Below are positions 33,975 to 44,400 of a DNA stretch of 64,000 nucleotides, piece after piece. This stretch comes from Plantago ovata (taxonomy: Eukaryota > Streptophyta > Magnoliopsida > Lamiales > Plantaginaceae): assembly GCA_028274465.1 (NCBI GenBank), contig CM051455.1:126701462-126765461 (forward strand). The letters are read 5' to 3'. Numbering within the stretch: position 1 is the stretch's first letter; each line of letters begins with the position of its first letter. The notes below the pieces were generated by a model, which saw only the letters and a program-made list of their open reading frames with translations, did no database searches and had not been told where the DNA came from. The position numbers were made by a program, and so were the translations under genes.

Positions 33975-34190
33975 GTAAATATTTTTATTTTACTATATTT
34001 TTTAATAACTGTATTTATTATTCTAATTCAAGGTTATTTAAGTAAATTTATATTTAATTGAAAAATAAATAAAAATAATTATTTTAACTTTTTGGCCAAG
34101 GGTTGACGAAGGCGAATGACGTGACGACTTCTGATTGGGTGCCTGTTGTCAGATAAGGCGAAAGCCTGCCTGCCCGTAGAAAAGTCCAAT

Positions 34191-34526
34191 GTATACACAA
34201 AACTCTATATATCTTGTAACTAAATGCTTTCCATGTCCTCTTGCTTGGTCAGAATAATAGATTTTCTTCCACGTTATTATTCAATAAAAACAAATAATAG
34301 TGAGCAGATATCGCGCAATATCCGGTTGGTCGACCAATTCTAGTAGCCTAATTAATAGATTAGGAGTCTTTGACTCAGTGTCAAGACTTAACAAAAGTTA
34401 CAACTAACGTAGACATTTTCTTTCTTATACTAACAAAAATATAGGAGTGAAATAGTGTGCGTACGTGAAGCTTAGAAACAAACTCACAATATAATTCTTG
34501 CTTTTTAATGCTGGTGATCATTAACA
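34191..34526. promoter_or_regulatory. Upstream region of the HSP70 gene with LTR-derived sequence
   Basis: The first part (34206-34235) repeats the LTR unit CTATATATCTTGTAACTAAATG and so derives from the old gypsy U3. The remaining 300 bp to the ATG contain no convincing TATA box at a sensible distance and no perfect heat-shock element (alternating nGAAn/nTTCn) that I can identify. The promoter is therefore not assigned precisely. Confidence 0.4.
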
Positions 34527-36648
34527 ATGGTATCCGTTAAGCTCGATGAAGAAGGACCTGCAATTGGAATCGACTTGGGCACTACTTACTCGTGTGTTGG
34601 AGTTTGGAAGGATGGTCATATCGAGATCATTGCGAATGACCAGGGCAATCGAACCACACCGTCTTACGTGGCGTTCACAGAAACAGAGCGTTTGATCGGT
34701 GATCCTGCTAAGAACCAGGTTGCTATGAACCCTCCCAACACTGTTTTTGGTAAGTTCTGTTAAATTAAGGCCTAAATTAATGCCATAGTAGTAAAACTTG
34801 GGGTTTTATTTGCTAAATTAGATGGTTTTATTTTTATGTAGTGTTATGGTTTAACTACTTTTATGTTAGGATTTTTCATAACTCAACAAAATATAAATTG
34901 TTAATGTGTTAATGTATCATCAGTTGCTAATTCCGTATTGGTGATTTGTTACAAACCTTTTTGGTGTCTTTTTGATTTGTGATTATGTAGATGCAAAGCG
35001 GTTGATAGGCAGACTATTCACGGACCCGCTCGTCCAATGTGACATGAGATTGTGGCCATTCAAGGTGATTTCCGGACACATTGATGAGAAACCGATGATA
35101 GTGGTATCTTACAAAGGTGAGGAAAAACAGTTTTCTGCAGTGGAAATCTCGTCCATGGTCTTGATCAAGATGAAGGAGACTGCCGAGACATACCTTGGCA
35201 CCGCTGTTAAAAATGCTGTTGTGACAGTACCAGCGTATTTCAATGATTCTCAGCGTCAGGCTACTAAAGATGCTGGACTGATTGCTGGCCTTAATGTCAT
35301 GCAGATCATTAATGAACCCACCGCTGCAGCTATTGCTTATGGTTTGGAAAAAATGTCCAGCAACTGTGATGCAACGAAGAACGTGCTCATTTTTGACCTT
35401 GGAGGTGGTACTTTTGATGTCTCATTGTTGACAATTGCTAGAGGCATTTTCAGTGTGAAGGCAGTATGTGGCGATGCTCATTTAGGAGGAGAGGATTTTG
35501 ATAACAGGATGGTGAACCACTTTGTTGAGGAGCTCAAGAGGAAGCATAAGCAGGATATCAGCGGGCACCCAAAAGCATTAAGGCGATTGAAAACGGCTTG
35601 TGAGAGGGCAAAGAGGATGCTTTCGTCCAGTGCTCAAGCGACGATTGAAATTGATCCGTTACAGGATGACTTGTACTTGACCATTTCACGGGCAAGATTT
35701 GAAGAACTTAACATGGATTTGTTTAAAAAATGTTTGGAGTTGGTTGACAAGTGTTTGGCGGATGCTAAGATGGATAAGAGTAGTGTGCATGATGTTGTTC
35801 TTGTTGGTGGATCGACTAGGATTCCTAAAGTTCAACAACTATTGCAGGATTTCTTCAATGGGAAAGAGCTTGTCAAGAGCATTAATCCTGATGAAGTTGT
35901 TGCTTATGGAGCTTCGGTTCAAGCAGCAATATTGAGTGGTCAAGGCAATGAGAAAGTGCAGAAGTTGGTTCTTATGGATGTTTCTCCATTGTCCCTTGGT
36001 GTTAAAGTTAGTGGAGAGATGATGAAAGTTATAGTTCCACGAAACACAACAATCCCTACGCAGAAGGTTGTAGTTGCTCAGACTATCATTGACGATCAGA
36101 CATCTGCGCTCATCGAGGTTTATGAAGGTGAAAGAGCAAGAGTCATAGATAACAACTTTCTTGGTGAATTTGAGTTATTAGGAATCCCTGCAGCTCCTAG
36201 GGGCGTTTCCAAGATTAATATATCTTTTGACATTGATGCGAACGGTATCTTAGTTGTCTCTGCTGAGGATATAACAACAGGAAATAAGGATAAAATACTA
36301 ATTACCTATGACAAGAGTAGGTTGTCGAAAAGGGAGATTGATAGGATGGTTCAAGACGCTGAGAAGTACAAAGAGAAGGATGAGGAGTTCAAGAGAAGAG
36401 TGAATGCCTGGAATGCTTTGGAGAATTTTGCTTACGAAATGAGGAATGAAGTTACATGTGATCAGAAAAGTGCATTGAAGCTTTCACAGGCTAATAAGAA
36501 AAAAATCATGAAGGCGTTTAACTCGACTATCAAATGGCTGGACGACAATCAATTTGCTGGTGCTGATGAATGCAACAATAAGGAGAAAGAGCTCAAGGTT
36601 ATCTGGGACCGGGCTCAGAAAAGAACCTCACTTTTTTGGTGGAAATAG
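34527..36648 (+). CDS. Cytosolic-type HSP70 chaperone, atypical C-terminus
   Basis: Two exons, 34527-34749 and 34991-36648, are joined across an intron with GTAAGT and TGTAG borders that splits an Asp codon in [10 protein letters not shown]. This is the usual intron position in plant HSP70 genes. The product is about 626 residues. The nucleotide-binding domain carries [27 protein letters not shown] and [16 protein letters not shown]. The substrate domain starts at about residue 390 ([17 protein letters not shown]). HSP70s bind and release unfolded peptides in an ATP cycle with J-protein partners. The C-terminus is odd: after [12 protein letters not shown] it runs to KRTSLFWWK and stops. It lacks the Gly/Met-rich linker and the terminal EEVD that recruits TPR co-chaperones. 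The frame is otherwise open, so the gene may be functional or newly decaying. Confidence 0.92.
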
Positions 36649-37441
36649 GATTTTTATGATTAGTTTATCAGGTTCTAGTATGTCTTTAAGTTGGTGGATT
36701 ATGGTTGTTTAAATCTGAACCAGATACATTACATTGTTCTTAGACTTCCATGCAGTAGCAGAACAATAAGGTTGATATTCTTGAGTGACCTTCACTGCTC
36801 CAGCTCATTGCATTGTTCTTACTTTTGCTAATGCTATGTAATACCGGAACTTGTCGTTTACTTCCCGTGTTTCAGATGGACAGGCTAGACAAACCAGTAT
36901 CGTGTTTCGTATATAGTCATAAGTAGCTGGATATGGCTATCATGCATGGAGTCCAATCCATATGCAGCTCTCTTCAGGAGCCTACGGACTCCAATTTCAT
37001 AATGGCTCCTACAAGTTCACCCCTGAACACCTAGCATTTCATGTTTATAGATAGATGTGATGCGATGTAATGTAACTGAAGGTACAAAAATTAATCAGCA
37101 AAACTTGAAACTAGTAATCAATTGAACTGGCAACAGTATTTGGAATTACAGATCAGACCGAAAGTAGCACTACATTTAGAAATTCGAATTACAGGAGCAG
37201 CTGATTCGTGAAGCAATTAAGCAACAGAGTTCCAAAAGAACTAGTATGAAAGAACTGATAGATTGAATCGAACAGCTAAATCACAATCAAAATCAATCTA
37301 AAGCAATAACTAGACTGGCAGAGATGATGATACGTCATCAATCGGTAGCAGGAACGTGTCAATCCAAAAACGTATCAATCGGTAGCAGAAATTGCAATTC
37401 TACAGTGGTAGCAGAGATGATATATCTATCCAAAAAGATTC
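36649..37441. other. Convergent intergenic region, duplicated at 48508-49520
   Basis: This separates the 3' ends of HSP70 (plus) and the membrane-protein gene (minus), and presumably holds both 3' UTRs. Long stretches match 48508-49520, with indels. No gene is visible. Confidence 0.7.
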
Positions 37442-38320
37442 TCAATTCATGTGTACACCTGGGCCGCGGTTACCCCGATCAATTCTTTTCTCTGGTTCAT
37501 CGCCAGTTAAAATGGCTTTACCTTTATCAATCCGTTTCTGTAGTTGATCGGCAGTTTCAATGCCTTCACCATTATCAATCTGTTTCTCTGGTTCTTCGCT
37601 AGCAGTAGCTGTAACTTGTGGCACCTGTTCATCTCTAGCAGTACTAGTCGTTGGGTTTTCGAAATCTCTAGCAATGTGTTGTTCACCTTCTGTAACCGAC
37701 TGACCTGCAGGTAATTACAAAGATCGAAAAACAAGTACAGTACGTATGAAAATCATATTCGAACGATTTAAACAGTGAAATCATCATTAACTGACTGAAC
37801 TGCTGCAGGTAACAAAGATCGAAAAACAAGTACAGTACGTATGAAAATCATAATCGAACGAATTAAACAGTGAAATCATCATTAACACTAGGAGTGTGTG
37901 TTTAGATTCTTCACCTTGAGAAGTTGGTGGAGAAGTCTCTGGACCAACGAACGAAGCACACATCTTATGAAACACGCCATTGATTCCAGCACGAATTCTT
38001 TGAGAGGTTGATGGAGAATTTTGTGGATTATCAGGACCATATCTCTCATGCATATACTCAAGCACACCGAAAGCAAAATCTGAACCATAGGCCCAGGCGG
38101 CGATCCCTCCGACAATCAAAAACACTAAAATGACAGAACCTTTCACAGCCACATTCAACCAGATATGCTCGGGTGTTGGAATTAGCCAAGCGATAGCGAA
38201 TGAGAAACAGACAAACCCAGCGACCATGGTATAACAGAATAGAGCAAGAAATGGTAGGTCATCTTCATAACTTTCAGGCTCTGCAGCAGCAGCAGCAGCA
38301 GTAGGAGGATGGTGATCCAT
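37442..38320 (-). CDS. Two-exon gene for a small two-helix membrane protein, copy 1
   Basis: Exon 1 is 38320-37915 and exon 2 is 37704-37442. They are joined at a GTGAAG donor and CTGCAG acceptor, giving about 222 residues. The protein has an Ala/Pro/Glu-rich start (MDHHPPTAAAAAAEPE) and two hydrophobic helices (about residues 24-46 and 57-77: LFCYTMVAGFVCFSFAIAW and VILVFLIVGGIAAW). A soluble segment and a charged tail follow, the tail holding three diverged repeats around (E/Q)KxIDxG. There is no signal peptide or known domain. A TATAAATAA box lies at about 38443-38452 (minus). I do not recognise the family; membrane location is inferred from hydropathy read by eye. The paralogue at 49521-50300 has the same exon structure, which supports the gene model. 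Confidence 0.72.
37712..37890. repeat. Tandem duplication inside the intron of copy 1
   Basis: A segment of roughly 95 bp (AAAGATCGAAAAACAAGTAC...) occurs twice in succession. It takes with it the CTGCAG acceptor-like sequence, so a second potential acceptor stands near 37808. The paralogous intron at 49790-49903 has the unit once. Confidence 0.8.
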
Positions 38321-39246
38321 TTGACAATGGAGAGAGAGTGATGATTCAGAGAATAATCGACAGAGAGATTTTCAATTTTACTCTACTCTGTCTGTGTATG
38401 TGATGAAGTAAGTGATACTACTTGGCTAGTCCAGTAACTATTATTTATAACCAACAATTAAACGCAAAAATGACTGAATATTAATTAATCAATCTCATAA
38501 CCGCCTTAATTAGTCTGTTCTTCTTGAAAAATATCTGTAAGACTGTAACTAATTTTTGGGCGCGCTCGGTGGTTAACTGATTTCTGTTTTGCTTCAAAAT
38601 ATCTCTAACTAATTTAGTTTTACAGTTGTAAACTTCATTCTGTTTTATGTAACTAACTAGTGAATTATTATTATTTCAGCAAAGATGTGTTTAGTGCTTT
38701 GTTTGCCACTCGGAAGCAGTAACTTGACCAAATGTTAAAATCGTAACTAGCTTCTCATTCATTTACAATTGTGGCTCGCGTTAAGTGTATTTAACTTGAA
38801 ACGGTAGAATATCAATTGGGTTTTGGGACGATGTGTTGGCCCATATCTCGACTTAAAGGAGACTAATACCGTCGAAATTCACACATACTTAGACCTGTCT
38901 CAAATTATTACTTCATACGTCTAACGCTAACTACAAACTTTATTTCAAAATTAAAAAATAAAATTATATATTCGAAAAGTTTTTCTATTACCATGATGAT
39001 GAGCAAAGCAGGATTTCTGTAATGCCACTTATCCAACTTGACCTGGGCGGTTCCATGGAGTATGCGGTTCTCGTTCCACTTCATCATATACGAGGAAACA
39101 TAATCGTAATCACAACCAACGGATACCGTTCACGGTTCTTGAACCGACCGGAAATCACCGGGTCTTGGATTTTCTTTTTTTTTTTTGATCTTTTTTTTTC
39201 TTCTTTTTGTCGTTGTTACTCTAAATAATAGAACAACATCTCTAAA
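38321..39246. other. 5' flank of membrane-protein gene copy 1, duplicated downstream
   Basis: Similar sequence lies upstream of copy 2 in two pieces (50301-50625 and 55668-56300), separated by a LINE. The flank holds the TATA box for copy 1. The frame at 39022-39228 is a by-product of a T-rich run. Similarity ends near 39246, where an old LINE begins. Confidence 0.65.
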
Positions 39247-39254
39247 CAGTTCCT

Positions 39255-40518
39255 GAACCTCCTGATGGATAGTTTAAACATTCTTGCTTGGAATGTGGAA
39301 AAATGATTTGAAAAAGCATGTACATAGTAATAAAATAGTTGTAGGAGCTGCTTTAGAGACTAGAATAAGGGAGGGGAAGCCTTTTGGGAAGATTTCCTAG
39401 GCTACTGGAAGAGAGCCTGGAAGATGAAGTTTCTGAGTAATATTCATCTTGAGAAAAATTGTCGAATTCTTGTTTTTTGGGATGATTCAGTGGTGAACTT
39501 AAATGTCATCCTTTGCACAGATCAGATCATGCATTGTATGGTGAAGTCTAAGGATGGAAAGATTGAGTTCTATTGTTCCTTCCTTTATATATGCACATAA
39601 TCTGGCGGCTAGGAGGGCACTGGTTTGGCAGGATAACATTCAGTTAAGCTAGCAAATTAAGAAGCCTTGGATATTACTGGGAGATTATAATACTGTGATG
39701 TATAGTTCTGAAAAAATCCATGACTCTGGTTCTCATTTTCAAGTTTCTACAGAATTGATAGACATGTATACTAGTAGTGGTTTGGGTGATCATAAGTACA
39801 TTGGGCAGTTCTACACTTGGGATAATAGTCACACTTTTTGCAAACTGGACCGAGCCCTTGTGAATAAAGATTGGCAAGATATGCACCATGAATCTGTGGT
39901 GGATTTCTTACCCAAAACTATTTCTGATCATTCCCCTATTCTGGTTCATATGTTCAAGCCTCAGTTTAAGAATGGTTCTTCTTTTAAGTTCAAGAATATT
40001 TGGGCTAAGGATGATGATTTTCTCCAACTTGTCTAGACTTGTTGGGATCAGAGAGTGAATGGGTGCGCAATGTACAAAGTATGTACTCATTTGGCTGAAA
40101 TCAAGAAGAGATTAAAGCATTTGAATGGAGATAAGTACTCTCAAATTGATAGACAGGTGGGGATAGCGCATCAGAATTTGGAAAATGCACAAAAGAAAGC
40201 AGCTGGAAAACCTTTTGATGCTGATTTACAAAGGATTTCCAAAGAAGCTCTTGAAGGTTATATAGAATTAAGGGAAAAACATATATCCCTTTTACAACAA
40301 AGGGCAAAACTGAACTGGGTGGTTGTTGGAGATGCAAACTCAGCTTTCTATCATTCTCAAGTGAAGCAAAGGAGACAAGTGAATAGCATTTGGGCATTGA
40401 TTGATTCTCAGGGGTAGCAAATTACAGGTCAGGAAGCAATCTCTGAACATATCTTGAAATTTTATGCAGATCTGTTTGGCACTAGTACGCCTACTATTCC
40501 TATTGATCAGGGAATTTT
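39255..40518 (+). pseudogene. Old LINE ORF2, endonuclease part
   Basis: Decayed plant L1-type ORF2. The frame pieces read NILAWNV, VVGALLETR, LLGDYNTVMYSSEK (in the role of LGDFN), and SDHSPILVHMFKPQF near 39925-39965, which match the endonuclease fold of plant LINEs. A linker with the LNWVVVGDANSAFYHSQVK motif follows (40310-40370). There are many stops. The segment ends at the Cassandra insertion (TSD ATTTT, 40514-40518). Confidence 0.8.
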
Positions 40519-41312
40519 CGTAACGCCCCAGATTTCAGAGGCTTAAAGGGGTTGAGAACGCTACTCATATCAACAAGGTGCACCTTTCTTTTCGGAAATC
40601 CACCTAGAAGAACTTCAGAGTTAAGCGTGCTTGCTCTGGAGCAATTCTAGGATGGGTGACCCACTGGGAAGTTCCCGGTGCGCGCACGAGTGAGGACAAA
40701 GTGCGCGGATTAGAACCCGTGTTGGTCTGTGGGGCCAGCATATCACCCCGGAGAGTGCCCATGAGTAACCTTGTCGGCCCGTTGGGCTGGGTCTCGTCCT
40801 GTTAGTGGGTCGGGTCGTTACAAGTGGTATCATAGCGGGACTATCCGAAACTGCAGGAGCTAAGTGCCATACGGGACAAAGTGCTACACTGTATGGGCGG
40901 TGGGAGCCACCTCTTGAGCCCGTAGGGGCCACCTCTAGAATCCTGCACGGATGGTTGGTCTCGGGACAACGCGCAACGAGGACGTTGCGCAATTTAAGAG
41001 GGGGTGATTGTAACGCCCCAGATTTCAGAGGCTTAAAGGGGTTGAGAACGCTACTCATATCAACAAGGTGCACCTTTCTTTTCGGAAATCCACCTAGAAG
41101 AACTTCAGAGTTAAGCGTGCTTGCTCTGGAGCAATTCTAGGATGGGTGACCCACTGGGAAGTTCCCGGTGCGTGCACGAGTGAGGACAAAGTGCGCGTAT
41201 TAGAACCCGTGTTGGTCTGTGGGGCCAGCATATCACCCCGGAGAGTGCCCATGAGTAACCTTGCCGGCACGTTGGGCTGGGTCTCGTCCTGTTAGTGGGT
41301 CGGGTCGTTACA
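40519..41312 (+). mobile_element. Cassandra TRIM, copy 2, complete
   Basis: This 794-bp element has 304-bp LTRs at 40519-40822 and 41009-41312. The PBS is TGGTATCATAGC (40825-40836, one change from TGGTATCAGAGC), and AAGAGGGGG (40996-41004) is the polypurine tract. The 5S rRNA-like segment (AGTTAAGCGTGCTTG, GGATGGGTGACC) is present in both LTRs (first at about 40618-40665). The target duplication ATTTT is exact (40514-40518 and 41313-41317). The first base of the 5' LTR is C instead of T. It is inserted in the old LINE. Confidence 0.95.
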
Positions 41313-41317
41313 ATTTT

Positions 41318-41486
41318 CCCCCAGCTAGCTATTGTTATAGAAGAAATGAATAGTGTCTTAAGCAGGAAAGTAACTCTTGAGGAAGTCAGGCAAGTAGTTT
41401 TCTCCATGGGGATAGAAAGGCCCCGGGACCGGATGGATTCGATGCTTGTTTCTATAAAACTACTTGGGACATTACTGGAAGCTTAA
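41318..41486 (+). pseudogene. Old LINE ORF2, linker before RT
   Basis: This short piece between the Cassandra and the MULE encodes VTLEEVRQVVFSMG followed by a frame-disturbed counterpart of the conserved KAPGPDGF block (about 41425-41445). It links the endonuclease to the RT that resumes at 47195. Confidence 0.7.
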
Positions 41487-41495
41487 TTTGTACTG

Positions 41496-44400
41496 GGGTA
41501 ATTTTCATACAGACCCCTGTTAGTTTTATCAATTACGGATCTGCCCTTGTTAGTTCAACAATAACATATGTTCCCTCGCTAGTGGAAAACAATTACATCC
41601 AGCCCCACGACCTTGACTTTCAGCGAATGAAGGCCCGGAAATGACATATTTGCCCTCACTTCAATTTCAGCTTTTTTGGAGAGCCAAACAGCCTAAGGGT
41701 TGCACGTGCAAGGCACGTGTGGGGCTAATTGTAATTGAATTTTTGCAACAGTGTAGTTAAATGTAATAAGGTACTAGCCGTTGGGAAGCACATAGTAGCC
41801 GTTAGAATTTGAATTTTGGCCTATTTATACCCCTTCTTGCTCATGTTTTTGTAGTGTATTTTTCTTTCATCACCTATATACTCATATATCTTCTTATACC
41901 TTCAAAAAATGAGTGATTTACGTGTTCTTCGTCCGGTTTGTAAGGCTATAAGGTGTCGAAAGCGTACTATCCTATTTGTTGGCAATAGTGGGAGGTTTTA
42001 TTAGAGATGTCCCATACATGAATGGTCTGAATGGGCTAGTGAGGAAGATAATTTTCAAGGTCAAAGGCGTGGAGAAGTGATTCGGCCTACGGTGTTATGG
42101 GAGTTTGTCCCACCTACACATCCACAAAGTCTGCCACAAACAGTGGGTGTCTTGCAACAGCCTACAGAACAACTGCAACATACAAGGCATATGGGAGCAG
42201 CATGACAGCCTAGAGAAGAACAAGTGCAACAGACAAGGCAAATGGGGGTTGCAGGGAAAAAGCAAACAAAAGAAGACAAGTATAGTGTAATTAGGCAACT
42301 AATCTTTTGTTGTTGGCCATGTATCTATTTGTAAAAATTTGCAAATCATTCAAATAAGGAGAATGAAGGAAAATATGCAGCAGAACATGTTTTGCATAAC
42401 CAAATTCAATATGTCTTGAAGTTTACATAACCAAATAAGTAGTACTTGAATCCAAAAAGGCAATTCAAAGACGGAATAAGCATCATCAGCTAAACATCAT
42501 GTCTTAACCCAAAAAGATGATTAAAAGCTGGAATAAACATCAGCTATAATAAGTCTTAAAGATGATTAAAAGCTGGAATAAACATCAGCTATAAGTCTTA
42601 ACCCAAAAAGATGATTGAAAGTTGGATGATTAATTCACCCAAACCAATTCCTCCTGTTTCCATTTCTTCCTGCTCCCTTGCCTCTAGTTCCTCTCCCTCC
42701 ACCTCTGCCTCTAGTTCCTCCACCTCTGCCACTATTTCCTCTCCCTGTAGCCCTGCCTCTAGTTCCTCCACTTCCTGATGCTCTCCCTCCACTACCTGAT
42801 GCAATGTTGCTGCTTGGTTCTCCCTGATCAGTTCTCTTCCTCTTGTTTCTCCTTTATGTGCCAGTAACTCCCTATCATTAACATACAAAATGATCACACA
42901 CAGTTCACAATCAAACTCTCACAGTCACATGCACACAATCAATACACCCTTACAAGCACTTAACAGTCACACAAAATAGAGTGAAACTTATAGTTGGCTG
43001 GACTGGAACATGAGATGGAGCTTGTGTGTTTGGCTGGACTGGAACATGAGTTGGAGCTTGTGTGTTTGGCTAGACTGGAACATGAGGATCATTTGGAGCT
43101 TGAGTGTCTGGATGGATTGGAGGATCGGTTGGAGCTTGAGTCTTTTTCTACAAGAAAATTAGTAAATGTTAGAATTTCACACATACAATCCATATGAAGA
43201 GTAGGGTAGGAATACATACAAGGGTTGGGCACTTGTTTTTGTTATGGCCTTCATTTCTGCATAAGCTACACCTGGGACCTCTCCTCTGCAAGTGAGTTGG
43301 AACTTTGGTCCTCTTCCCCCCTTCAAATGAATGTCTGATCCTTACTACATGGGGCCTGCCAATTTTCTTCTCCACAAATGGTGGTAAGCATTCCTCTTGT
43401 GTGAGGTTTCTAGGCCAGAACCTGTGGTCATCAATAGGATAAATAGTCAAATCATAGGTCCTAATATAAGCCGCAGTGGTGTGATTCCATGAGACATATT
43501 TTTCTGCATCATCTTTGTTGTAGTTGATAACTGTCCATGCATGTCTACATGGAATACCAGTTAGGTCCCATATGTTGCAGTTACATGACCTTTTCTCCAT
43601 GTTGACTGTGAATGTGAAGCTATAATCCTCAATCTCATAGATACCACTCCCTGACTCTATCTTGACATGGAGCTTCCTAGACTGATCATGACATTCATTC
43701 AACTTCCTTAGAACTCTAGGCATTATACCAGTGGTCACAACACTTCCTTGCCTCTTCCTCACAACTATTCTTCTCATAACCTGGCCTCTCAACTCCTAAT
43801 ACAGTAAGTTCATGTAAGTAAAGCACATAATCAATTAGAACAATTTAAGGAGTTAAATAATTAAACAATATTACATACCTCCATCATGTTTAGTAATGAG
43901 TAACCTCTCATTGGATCCACCCATGCATTGAAGCACTCACTCAAGTTGTTAGTAACATGGTCAATATGTGGAGAACTATCATAGGCATGTCTGGCCCATT
44001 GTTCCAATGGAATATCCATCAGTCATTCATAGGCTGGCTCACTCACTGCCTTAATCTTATCCATGTCTTTGTTGAAGCCATAAGCTATGTATGTTGTACT
44101 TGCCTGCCAATAGTACTTCCTCAGTAAGATGCCACTCCACTTTAGCTTAAAGTTTTCATATATATGCTTGGAGCATTTCCTGTTTATCACATTTGGACAC
44201 TTCTCCTCAATAATTGGAACCAAGCTCTGCATTACAGAAGAATTACAAGTTAAAGTTGGCAAATTAATTTATGAACATATCAGACTTCATATATACAACA
44301 TACCTTTTGTCTATCCGCCATGAAATGCCATTTTGTTTCAGCATCAAATGGGCCAACAAACATTTCCAGACAGTGCATAAAAAAACCCCATGACTCTTTG

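Larger units (their letters stand above)
30229..34190. mobile_element. Possible larger Mutator-like element enclosing the region
   Basis: GGGGTCATCTAGGGTCAGGCAGGCTTCGCC-like sequence at 30227-30257 is similar to the minus-strand sequence at about 34190 (GGACTTTTCTACGGGCAGGCAGG). The two form degenerate inverted ends about 4 kb apart. Sequence right of 34195 resembles the LTR left of 29553, which supports insertion. I could not find a clean target duplication, so the boundary is tentative. The interior holds a SINE-like unit, a nested MULE and a trinucleotide repeat. Confidence 0.4.

Noticed and set aside
39022..39228. 68-aa open frame
   Set aside because: It ends in a Phe run made by a T-rich stretch and lies in duplicated non-coding flank; the counterpart at 56118 differs in frame.
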